Source: Aristolochia californica (lineage: Eukaryota; Streptophyta; Magnoliopsida; Piperales; Aristolochiaceae). Taken from it: a stretch of 64,000 nt of DNA. The stretch spans positions 45,086,211 to 45,150,210 of the forward strand of contig JARWKL010000005.1 in assembly GCA_029961685.1 (NCBI GenBank), given 5' to 3'. Below are positions 32,313 through 42,612 of this stretch, in pieces. Position 1 is the first letter of the stretch, and each line of letters opens with the position of its first letter. The position numbers and the translations under genes are program-made. The notes beneath the pieces are model-generated. The model had not been told where the DNA came from. It saw nothing but the letters and a program-made list of their open reading frames with translations, and made no database searches.

Positions 32313-35300
32313 ATGGCTGTTGCGGGGGAGAAGTCTCCGGATGGGAAAGTTTGGAGTCTCTGTCGAATGCCCTTTTGGCAAACTAGTCATTCGGCCTCTT
32401 CCTCGACGGCCTCGGCTTCTACACAGAGTCTTCACCAGGTGAATCAGAGCCATCAGCACGTGGAAGGGTCCAACTCTGGCCACTCCAGTTCTGTTTCTTT
32501 CGTTGCCCGATCCATTCTGCTCACGAGACATAGATTGAGACTCGATCCGGCGAGCAAGTTGTATTTTCCATGTGAGTCTACGCTTTAGTTGACCTTTTGT
32601 AGTTTTTTTTATATTGTAAATTTTGATTCTGAGACTTGGAGCTGATCATGTGTACGTTCGAGTTCGTTTCCGGTGGTTTTAATGGATTTATGGGTGTTTT
32701 GGGAGCCTGAGGTAGTCTGATGTTAGTATGCAAGTCTGTTTGTAGCTCCATTGAAGTGATTATCTGCTTTAAATCTCGTCCTTCTGATAATTTCTAGATT
32801 GAGTTTGTTTTCGTTTTTCCATTTTTATATTTTATTCTTCTGGTTTTTAGTCGACTTTGGAGCGTAGATGTTTCAAGCGAGCTTAAAGGTTGGGTTCCAT
32901 TGTTATCTTGTTCCTTTTCCCAATTGGTCTCTCTTTTCTTTTTCAGTGTGGATGTCGAAGAACATCTTTTGAATTTGGAATGTTTCATTTTCAACATGCA
33001 TGAGCCCGCCCTTTTTTTAACGTTTTCTCGTGACTTGACTTTATGTTTTCTTCTTTGACTTTTCTTTCAATAATGTATTTAATTAAAATATGCTGATTAG
33101 CGAAAATTGATCAATGGATTCGTTTTCTTGATGTTGGTTTGTTCTGGTTTTGGAATATGCGTTTTTCTCGTAAGGGCGTTGATGTTGGCTATCGTCCCTC
33201 AATACTTTTTTAGAAGTTAAGTACGTGGTGGTTACTTGTTCAGGGATTGTTTATTCATTGTCCTCTTCCCGTTTCAGATGAGCCTGGTAAGCAGGTGAGG
33301 AGTGCTATCAGGATTAAAAATACAAGCAGATCAAACGTAGCGTTCAAGGTAAGGGCCTCCCAGCATTCGTTTCTACTTGCGTTTTGTGTGCTTAGCTGAA
33401 AAAAGCTCGTTAGCTGTGGCTAAATGCTGAACCAGACAAAAATGGTGACTACTGTAACACCGAATGCTGAAGTATGAGATGATGAAGTTTTATTCTTTGC
33501 CCATAGGGCTATCCGGATTGTCATATGTTTATTATAGTTACCGTTTTTACTTTGTCTTGTCATGTTTGAAATGAACTTAGTTGTGTCTTGTTTGTGTTGG
33601 TTTAGTTTCAAACAACTGCACCAAAGAGCTGTTTTATGCGTCCTCCTGGGGGTATACTTTCTCCCGGTGAAAGTATTATAGCAACTGGTATGCCAAACAC
33701 ACATTGGTTCATTTATTTTCTCTTCTTTCAACATGTAGCAGTTTTTTCTTTTCAACAATAACTGAGCATCTATTCTATAGTATAACTAATAGGATTTTTT
33801 TTTCTTTTCCCTTTTATTTGTATTGCTAGTTTTCAAGTTTGTAGAGCATCCAGAGAACAATGAAAGACAAACAGATCAGAGGAGCAAAGATAAATTCAAG
33901 ATCTTAAGTTTGAAGGTGAAAGCTGGCATAGAATATGTCCCGGAGCTGGTGAGTCCCTGAGTCCTTGGAATTGTTCGTGTTCGTCTGGGCCATTGTCCGG
34001 TGTTTAAATATCTGTATGGCATGTATTAGTTCTGATGGTGATTTTTTTAACTGTCCTCTTAAGAGTTTTCTCTGTACTAGTGCCCAAATTTTTTTTAGCC
34101 ACTTTGGATGTATTGATCCTTTTTGGAACGAGCATACTGGGATTCTTGCAAAACCATTAGATCAATATATTTCCTTGTGGCTTCTTTTGGGCTTCTTAGA
34201 TGACAGTGACATGCATAATCATACTGATTTTTGGACATAGTACTTGCTGTTTATGGGTTTATGAATAAGCTTTGCTGGCGCACAAGATTTGTTGGCTCAG
34301 CATGTACTTGAATCATTTGCTAGACTTAATGTGTTGAGCAAGTTCTGTTGAAAAATGGCATAAGCTTGACCAGGAATTTCAAGTTAGCTGATTGGAGCTT
34401 GTGATGTGAACCTCAGTTTTGAGTTCATTTTTGAATAATAGAACAGTTTTTATAATTTCTTGTTGTGGGGAAATGTTAAAGTGAGCCAACTCAATAATAA
34501 AAAATGATACAATAGGCATTAGATTTATCCCTGTTTTTTGTTTGCTTTGAGGTGGTGCTTGAATGCACAGTTGAGTCATTGGATGGAATCTGTTTAAAAC
34601 CTGAGGGTGCGCCTTCCCATGTCAAATGTTTTCTCTGGTGGTATCCTTTTTTTCTTGAAATTCTTTCACATATATAAGATAGTCAAGGTATTGAGAAACC
34701 CCAAGTCATTCTCTAGAGATATGACATTTCTTTTCCAAGTTGAGATTTTATACTCTGAAAGCAGTTATAAGAAACCATGATCTCTTCATCTCTTTCTTCT
34801 TTATTTTTATGATGGTTATGATCGCTTTGGTTTGTCATTGCTATTACAGTTTGCTAGAACTAGTTTACAGGCATTCTCAGTGAGTTGAGGTTTTTGCTTT
34901 CTTATTCTTAATTCGTATTATCGGTCTTATGATTCTCTATGTATCAATAAAGAAAATAAAACCTAAACAAAATTCTTCACACTATATAAAATATTAAAGC
35001 AAGATATAGCTTGAGCCTCTGCATACCTCATAGACCGGAAGCAGCTTGGCTACATGTTGCAATGTGTGGACCATGCTGAAATGTAGCTAGATGATGCTGA
35101 AGTCAAACCTAAATGGAGGCAAGCTAGTGTCCTTTTCAGCTCCTTCATATATCTTTGTGTCTTTTGGTTGTGTGAACAGAGAACGAGAGTGTAGGGAGAG
35201 GAGAAATAATTGTTTTCTAATAACATTCTAATTACAGCCAAATATAACTTGCTAAATAAAACAGCATGTAAGATAGTAAAACTGAAATAGGAAACTAAAA

Positions 35301-36725
35301 ACTTAACAAAACAAGAGTCTTTAATTGAGTAATTTCTTCTTCATGTGCTTCAAGTAGGAGATGACTTTTACTTTCCTTCTTTGAGTGGCTTCCACTTGTG
35401 AGACTTGCCTTATACTCCATAAACCAGCTTCTTTCATACTATTCAAGCTGGAGTTTGTAACTTAGTTTACAAAGAAATATTTTCTCTATTTTCAGTCTTC
35501 TTCAATCTTCCTTTGTCTTCAATAACTTCACTACAACTTGGTCCAAAATCTGTTTTTCAAATGTTGATAAATACAAGTTCTTCCATCTTCCATTCTCCCC
35601 CTTTTGGATGTCCTTTGAGAACTTGACACTAGTCACCAACTCTGGTCAAAACTGAACCACCACTCTTGGCATTCTTTATTGTAGGCTCTCTAGACACCTC
35701 CTTTCTTTGTATTTTCCATCGATTTCTTCCCCTGAAGATGGGGATCCATGACACCAAGAGACCTAGCGTAGACAGAACCAATATGAAAGAGAACCAATGT
35801 AACACCTTGTCCTTTGTTTTCTTTGGTAGTGAAGCTGAGAAAATTGACTTCAATTATGGTGATAGAATGACTGGCACCCACCCCATATATACTGTTAGCA
35901 TAAGCTGAGTCTGAGCCCCGCCCTTTAAATAAAAAATTTCTTGTTACATTTGTTTGGAATGTTTGATAGCTCATATGCACTACGCTCCAGTACCTAGGAA
36001 GGGCCTGAACCCAAGACCTAACACTAGAAAACAGCCCACATGACAATTGAAACAAATGCTCAATCTACAATTGTCTTGTTAGTTTTTGTTTCCTATTGCA
36101 TTAGTATATTAATGTGTTATTTCCGCAGTTTGAGGAGCAGAAAGATCAGGTAGCCATTGAGCGAATTTTACGAGTTGTATTCTTGGATGTGGATCGTCCT
36201 AGCCCTGTAAGTGCTCTCAGTATAATTTTGAAGGCTACTTGTCAATATTTTAGGTCGTAGAAAATGTTGATGCTTCTCATTTATTACTCATTTTCGGTAC
36301 ATTTCTAGTAGCATTTAGAAATATGAGATAGAACAGTGCGGTGAATTTAAAAATCTTAGAACTATCTACAGAGATATTACTTTTGTTGTTCCTCTATGAA
36401 GTGTAGCTGACAACTCTGGTGTGCTTATTGAAGGCATTAGAAAAACTCAGACGCATGTTGTCTGAGGCTGAGGCAGCTCTTGAGGCTAGGAAGAAACCTC
36501 CTGAAGATACAGGCCCGCGTATTGTCGGTGAAGGACTTGTTATTGATGAATGGGTAATTTCCTCATTCATTGTATATATAGCTTTGCTGTTTATTACCAG
36601 TATAAAGAGAGAATCATGCTGTTGAAATTTGTTGAGTCTGACATTGACTCCGTTTTGTTTTGCAGAAGGAGCGGAGGGAAAGATACCTGGCTCGGCAGCA
36701 GGTGGAGGGGGTTGATTCAGTGTAA
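32313..36725 (+). CDS. Vesicle-associated protein 4-type (VAP4/MAMI), MSP domain
   Basis: Major-sperm-protein domain protein of the plant VAP4 group (Arabidopsis VAP4-1/MAMI, At5g54110, and VAP4-2). Seven exons join in phase: 32313-32571, 33278-33348, 33606-33687, 33830-33948, 36129-36206, 36434-36553, 36666-36725, for 262 residues. A Ser/Gln/His-rich, presumably disordered N-terminus leads to RLRLDPASKLYFPYEPGKQV, then the MSP core: AFKFQTTAPKSCFMRPPG, LSPGESIIATVFKFVEHPEN, KFKILSLKVKAGIEYVPELF and ILRVVFLDVDRPSP. A coiled-coil-like LEKLRRMLSEAEAALEARKK follows, then the family tail GEGLVIDEWKERRERYLARQ. There is no C-terminal membrane anchor, which fits this subgroup and differs from VAP27. 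Intron 4 (2.2 kb) holds retroelement-like sequence. Confidence 0.93.
35170..35620 (-). mobile_element. Possible Copia-type LTR remnant in VAP4 intron 4
   Basis: On the minus strand the word CCAAAAGGGGGAGAATGG (about 35592-35609) looks like a polypurine tract followed by the TG of an LTR. About 430 bp of AT-rich sequence follows, ending near a TTCACACA word at about 35175. Upstream internal sequence has no intact frame and no second LTR or target-site duplication was found. Tentative. Confidence 0.35.
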
Positions 36726-37913
36726 TGTGCAGAATTGAGGATAGTGTAAGTTTTTTTTTTTTTTTTTGTATTGAATGGAATGATTTTATCTTGTATCATG
36801 AATTATGTTTCATTTCTACTGGCACACTTTCTGGTTCCGGGGTTTATAGTGGGTTTTGTTTTGGAAATGCTTCATCTACAAGCACACAATAACGTGAGGA
36901 ATCACGCAGCACTTCTGAGAAATTCTTGTACATGAGCAGTAGGCGAGGTTTGTTGATGTGATGGACACATTAATCAAATCTTAAAAGCAGAAGCAGCATT
37001 GGCCCTTTTTAGGTTTTTTGTTCATCCAATCCAAACCCAAATCCGATCTTATCGACAGATTATTCTCAAATGAGGATTCTCACTACCCATCAGATCAGAC
37101 TTTTCCTTTTTATCTCAGTTTCTGGATATAGAATCTGTAATCTCATTGAGTACCTTCTAGTTTGCGTCCTGCCTAACGCATTCCTCCCTGCATCCGGTTG
37201 ATTGCACCTAATTTTTTCTTTGAAATAAATTATTTATAATATTATTATATTTTTTAAGTTTATTGATATAAATTCCTTTCTTTTAATTCTGTAATAAAAA
37301 AATAAAATAACTTCTGAAAAAGTATCTAATTTCTTGTGTTCTTAGGCAAGCTTCAACTGGATTCCAAATCCCATTTCTTAACCAAAACAATCGAATTCAG
37401 ATTCCATGATAATTTCAGTTCAGAGTGAATTTTTTTTAAATTTGATTACAAGTAGCGGTTTGGTCGAGCAAAAATCCCATGCTTCATTGATGGAAACAGA
37501 AGAGATGAAGCACTCGATTGAAACAGGACTGCATCGTCCAACACGGCGAGTGGCCATTCCTGTTCGTTGGAAGAGCCAGCTTCCGGTCGTGGGTGGCATC
37601 CGAGATTCACGGGTCGACCAATCAGACGACGCTGCACTCGTGAAGCTCACGTGGGCATAATTCTTGCTGGAAAGAAGGCATCCTCGGCTCCACTTTGCAG
37701 ATTACCACTTGACTGCTCGGAACGACACCTATACGATTCCTTTTGTGGAATTAGGGAGGGCATAGAACCGAGTCGTCCGCGAATAGTTATTGCTCCGCCA
37801 GGTTATTCGGTTATCTAGATCTCGAACTTTATTTAAAGGAGCCAAGTTTGAGTAAACCATAGTTCGATTTGGAAACTCGCAAGTCGACTTGTTAACTTAA
37901 CAAGGGCCCAAAC
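36726..37913. other. Intergenic region after VAP4
   Basis: 3' flank of VAP4 with a 17-bp poly(T) tract at 36751-36767 and AT-rich sequence to about 37400. A GC-richer patch at about 37480-37800 contains a CACGTG G-box near 37649. No promoter partner or gene is recognised there; open frames overlap in conflicting phases. Confidence 0.45.
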
Positions 37914-38325
37914 CGTCTATGGCAATTAGTCAAATGACTGTCGAGGATGTAGCCGTGGAAGAAATAGAGGAAACCTTTGTTTCTCTCATCCCCTCTTGTT
38001 GGGGGGTTTTCCCTCTCCCTTTTTCGAGTCTATGAAAACAAAATAGAGGGGAGATTTACCAATGAAAGTAAGAAATATAGATTTTGTAGCACTCCTTTCA
38101 CTGAAAATCGGTCCTTCATCCCTCTTGTTTCTTAGCTCAAGGAGAATGAACACCCCCTTTTGTGCCCACTTGTTCCTACTCGTGACGATCCGATAGCAAA
38201 TGGAGAGAATAAAATGGAAGAAACACTCACAATTATATTCTGCTTTTCACTAATCGTTAAAAAAAATTATTGACTAATCGAATGCTCGCGAGTGTAGATA
38301 TATTTGTTAAATTGGGTTGAAGGGG
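37914..38325 (+). repeat. Left copy of an inverted repeat flanking WIP7
   Basis: Pairs in inverted orientation with 41845-42197. Shared landmarks include GGCAATTAGTCAAATGACTG (reverse: ACGGTCATTCGACCAATTGCC), CGAGGATGTAG, GGGGGGTTTTCCCTCTC, GAAAATCGGTCCTTCATCCC, GCCCACTTGTTC, CTGCTTTTCACTAATCGTTA and CGAATGCTCGC. Identity is moderate, with several indels. Confidence 0.8.
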
Positions 38326-40455
38326 ATCTATCCCAAAATGACTAGCTACTTAAGAAACCTCTTCTACCAAAAGATATTTATACTCACTAATGTATATGGT
38401 ATTATCCTTAACCCTCCCCCTGTGTAGGCATGTGGATAATTTGGGTGAAGGCCCTCATGTGGACAATTTGGATGGATGTCCGCATATGAGAACCTTGCTC
38501 TGATACCATGTTAAATTGACTAACCCAAAATGATTAACGGAAACCTTTTTTTAAACTAATAAACTCAAAATCTTTGTATACACTAATCTATGTGGGACTA
38601 TTTCTTAACACTCTCCTTCACGTGTAAGTCTGTTTTCTTTCACCGGAGGTCGTTATTTTGAATTTTAAAGTGTCTCCATCTGTCTCGAGTCTCCCCAGTT
38701 TTCGGGCTACAATGGAAAATGTATTGAGGCCCATGGATGCGGAGCAGCTGAGAGAACATTGTCATGGGGTCACAACTCCTTTGCATAACCCGTGTGACAC
38801 TTGTGTGCAAACTCCTTTTGCAATATACAAGTCAGCCTATCTCTCACTCTCACTTGCAAAAGCTACACTCACTCGCCCTATGAAAGCAATGAGAGAACTT
38901 AAGGGACTTGTTGAAGAGAGATTGTATTGCACTCCAATGAGTTGTGTACAAATGAAAGGTTCTCCCCTATTTATAGTTTTGAGGGGGGAGCAATGAATAT
39001 TTTAGATTGTATACACTTGTCATTGATCCAATGGTTTGGATCCTTCTAGACTATTCCACTACCATCTAGTTATGAACATTTCTAGACTCTTATATACAAT
39101 ACTAGGATATATGCCTAAGTATATATAGCAGACCTAACTTGGTGTATGTGCGGAACGTTCTAGAGAGCTTCTACAGATCTCTCTTTTTAAAACATAGGTT
39201 GGGCCATCCATAGAGGGCTTGGGCAAGAACCCCCTCTATGTATCCTCAAATGGATCACGGGCCCAATGGGCATGGAGTGGGTTTAGGCCCCGTGATAACA
39301 TGCTCACAAAATGGTCGATTTCATTGTTCAAAGATAATGCCAGGTGTAACCCACTAGCAGAGCCCCAATTATTTTGCTTATTATCCATCCAACAGCATCA
39401 TTGCTGGCTTTCTAGGAGAAATGCTTCGTGCTGGCTTTAACATTGTGGGTTTTAGTTGGATTTCCTCTGCTGCTTCAACAGAACTTGAAGTGATTGTCCT
39501 TGATTGGCTTTCTAGGAGAAATGCTTCGTGCTGGCTAAGATGCTGAATTTACCAGAACAGGACAAAGTGGTGGAGTGATCCAGGGGACAGCAAGTGAAGC
39601 AGTTCTAGTGACACTACTGGCTGCACGAGATATCACTTGTTCTAGTGGGTTATAAATAAATGATTCAATTTGATATATTTTATGTAAAATTTTAAATCTA
39701 TGATTCTGGTATGTTAAAATTATTAATCTCGAACTCGGCTGAAAAAATTATACGGAGAGAGAGGCTCGATCGGCCTTGTGTCACTTTCTCTGATGGCTTT
39801 TGTCAAACTCCGAGATATTTTAATGGCGGAAAGGACACGGAATGAATTTTATGTACTGAATTATCTTTCTGCAGTGACCCGCAAGAGAGGCAGCAACCTG
39901 AAGACAGGTGACAATCATCTCGCTTTGAAGATAAGGTCGCCACCTGTTTGTTTTCTCTTTCACACTGCTATCTGCCTCCTCGGAAGGATACCAGACCACC
40001 CAGGACCCACTGTAATCTTTATTATCACTTTGGTTTCAATTTATCGTCGCTTAATTCGATAACCATCTTTCTGTTCTTCATCCGTCGTCGTTGATTCATT
40101 TCATTTCTGTTTGTGCCACGGACGAGATTTAATCTGATTAAGTTATGGCAAATGGCGAGAAACTCAGCGAGTAAAATAGCATCTGTCGTTTACTGTAATT
40201 GATTTGATTAAATTGACAAGTTCTTCTGGGATAAAGACAGGGATTAAAGTAATGGGTCTTTCAATGCAATTGCCCATGTCAGACCATCTAATACGGCATC
40301 TTGTAAACCAGAAACCACCTTTCCGAAACCGCGTTTCCTCCGGCCTCTCCTCTGCTTATTTATACAGCCCTTACCTGTGTCATCTGAGAAACCATAGCTG
40401 AAGCTTGTACATAACTCTTCACGGATCTGTTTGCATTTGATACAAAGCTTGTAAG
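38326..40455. other. Repeat-rich stretch before WIP7
   Basis: About 38340-38620 resembles dispersed plant sequence with CTCTGATACCATGTTAAATT and TATGTGGGACTATTTCTTAA words. A 32-bp direct repeat (GGCTTTCTAGGAGAAATGCT...) occurs at about 39405 and 39506. An open frame of 112 codons at 38658-38996 has no recognisable motif and I do not call it. The right part (about 39800-40455) is WIP7 promoter and leader. Confidence 0.45.
40326..40364 (+). promoter_or_regulatory. WIP7 promoter: AAACCGC motif and TATA-like box
   Basis: AAACCGCG at 40326-40333 precedes TATTTATA at 40357-40364, 99 bp before the start codon. The layout matches WIP2-WIP6 although this gene is 12 kb away from them. Confidence 0.5.
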
Positions 40456-40710
40456 ATGAATTACATGAATAGAGTGTGGATGGCGGCGACTGTGGCGGTC
40501 TCGCAGAGCCATACAGATCATGGGATCAAACGGAGCTACGGTCATAGCTCCTTGCAGATGGGTGAAAGGAGGATTCAGGCGGCCGTCTCACAGCCATTTT
40601 CCGGCCTCTTCGGCTCCGATTTCGAAAAGTTGACAGGCGAGGACGGGAGGAGGCTGGCCGACGAGTCGATACAGAAGGCCATGTACTTAACTTGCTGGGG
40701 CCAGAGCTAG
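40456..40710 (+). CDS. Wound-induced polypeptide (DUF3774), distinct subtype WIP7
   Basis: Single-exon gene, 84 residues. The N-terminus MNYMNRVWMAATVAVSQSHT and the C-terminus ADESIQKAMYLTCWGQS correspond to the second DUF3774 subtype, which ends CWGQ instead of CWGPN. The middle is Gly/Ser/Arg-rich with no predicted membrane span. The difference from WIP1-WIP6 suggests an old split within the family and not a recent tandem copy. It lies inside an inverted repeat pair (37914-38325 and 41845-42197). Its promoter has the same TATA-like box and AAACCGC layout as the main cluster. Confidence 0.85.
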   Translation: MNYMNRVWMAATVAVSQSHTDHGIKRSYGHSSLQMGERRIQAAVSQPFSGLFGSDFEKLTGEDGRRLADESIQKAMYLTCWGQS

Positions 40711-40978
40711 TTCAGAACTTAACCTTGTAAAATATCTACACTGGAAATTTGCTACTATGAAGGGCGTGAGAGCTCGGCCACCGACCTGAAAAAAAGAAGA
40801 AGAGGTGGCTTGTATAGAGTGTGGAGGTGATGAGAAGGCCACGGCACTCTTGAGGCCAGTCTGGATTGTTTGGGAGGAGGAAGAACAAGCGGGTGTAAAT
40901 TTGTGAATATTTTGAAAAATAGTGCTGTGTCATCCTTTTGTAAGAAGGCTTCTCTGTTTTGTTTTTTCTCCATTAACG

Positions 40979-41490
40979 AAAGTAGCAGCTTGAAGTTAAA
41001 TTTCCGGCAACACAGAGACCGTTAATCGACTGGAAGAGGGACGACGTGAGCGAGTTTCAGTTTTTCTGTTTTACTTCCTTTCCATTTGCCAAAGTAGCAG
41101 GTTTGAGGGCGACACAGAAAGAATTTACTAACGGGATAAACACCATCAACGAACTTCACCGTTTTGAGTTCTCCCTTCACAAAAGGAGCAACTTCACTTT
41201 TGTTTCCGGCGACACATGGAGACCATTATGGACGGGAAGAGAGACGCCATGAACGAACTTCATTCTCACCATTTTGTTAATTTATTTCCGTTCACAAAAG
41301 TAGCAAATGTGCATTACTTTCCGGCGACACGGTAAGGCCATTCATTTAACGGGAGAAAGAGCCTCCATGAACGAGCTTCACATCCACTATTTTGTTTCCT
41401 CTAAAATTACAAAAGAAGCAGTTTTGCGCTACTTTCCGGTCACCATTTATAACCAAGAAGAGAGACGCCATGGACCGAACCTCAATGGCA
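40979..41490 (+). repeat. Degenerate tandem array of about 110-bp units
   Basis: Five units begin with an AAAAG(T/G/A)AGCA word at about 40979, 41091, 41181, 41296 and 41411. Each then reads through TTTCCGGCGACAC (missing its first half in unit 2), GAGACCATT-like, GACGGGAAGAGAGACGCC-like and ATGAACGAACTTCA-like blocks. Spacing is about 90-115 bp. Units 3 and 4 agree best. The frames are not conserved, so it is not a coding repeat. Confidence 0.8.
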
Positions 41491-41844
41491 AAAATTGTGA
41501 TAAAAAATTCTTATTAAATCTGTACTCAAGATGAATCGTTCGTTAAGGAACTTGGAACGCCTCCGGTCTTGGACGAAGTCCCCTGGATTTGGATCTGCTG
41601 TTGCGGAGAAAACTCACCAGTTCTCTGGCCGGAAAATGTAGAAAAATATATTTTCTGAACTTTTTGTCTCCCAAAATTGAATTTTGGGTCAGATTGTCTT
41701 AAGCTTATTTTGGAAGAGCATCGCTTCTTTGTCGCGTTGTAGTTTGTTAACTTTTGTGTAGCTTTTAATCATTCTTTCAACTCACTTCCCTGGGAAGCCC
41801 AAACCACAAAGAACGAACGAGGGGCCAGGGCAGGATTGTAATCA

Positions 41845-42197
41845 AGTTTGAACCCAATAATCAACACCAAATGGATTAAAAATATCGACACCGGCGAGCA
41901 TTCGATTAGTCAAGAACTTTCTTTCGTTTTTTTAACGATTAGTGAAAAGCAGACTATGATTGTGAGCACGAGAAAGAACAAGTGGGCACAGAAAGGGAGA
42001 GTTAAGAAACAGGAGGTTTGAAGGAACGATTTTCAGCAAGAGAGCGCCGAAAAACTCGATCTCGATATCTCTTACTTACATTGGCAAATCTCCCATTTAT
42101 TATTTCGTTTGCATAGAGTCGGAAAAGAGATGCAGAAAACCCCCCATTTCTGCCATTACTACATCCTCGACGGTCATTCGACCAATTGCCAAATGTG
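41845..42197 (-). repeat. Right copy of the inverted repeat flanking WIP7
   Basis: Reverse-complement partner of 37914-38325. It carries GCGAGCATTCGATTAGTCAA, TTAACGATTAGTGAAAAGCA, AACAAGTGGGCAC, GGAACGATTTTC, ATTGGCAAATCTCCC and CTACATCCTCGACGGTCATT in the order expected. It is shorter than the left copy by about 60 bp. Confidence 0.8.
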
Positions 42198-42413
42198 GAG
42201 ACTTTGGAAAGGTCGTATCTTATGGGACGGCAGCGGATCTTCGAAAGTGCAAGGAGAGTAAAAATGAAAACAAAAATATTGTTACGTCGGCCTCGAATAT
42301 AAAAAACCAAAAGATCTGAATAAAAGAACTTACTCATGTTCGTCACTTCTATCGGCTGGGAAGAAGACGAGAGGAAAGAAATAAAAGGTGGAAAAATCCC
42401 CCTGAGAACGAAG

Positions 42414-42612
42414 AGCTAGCACAGGAGCTTTCGATCCAAACCATAGTTGGTTCGAGTCGGAGCTTGAACCAAATAAACTGAATCAAACTGAACCAAACTC
42501 TCGAACCGGCTCGTGTGAAAAGCTAGCTCAGGAGCTTTCGATCCAAACCATAGTTGGTTCAAGTCGGACCTTGAACCAAATATACTAAATTGAACTGAAC
42601 CGAACTCTCAAG
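42414..42612 (+). repeat. 107-bp tandem repeat, two copies
   Basis: Units start at 42414 and 42521 with AGCTAGC(A/T)CAGGAGCTTTCG. They share ATCCAAACCATAGTTGGTTC and the GAACCAAAT..CTGAAC words. A stretch of CTCGAGCTC/GAGCTCG-rich sequence follows to about 42760 and recurs at about 43630-43760 and 43880-43980, typical of dispersed plant repeats. Confidence 0.8.

Noticed and set aside
37406..37818. Possible gene or eighth WIP copy near a G-box
   Set aside because: No CWGPN or CWGQ signature and no conserved N-terminal block on either strand.
38658..38996. 112-codon open frame
   Set aside because: No recognisable domain, surrounded by repeat fragments, and no splice partners or promoter signs.
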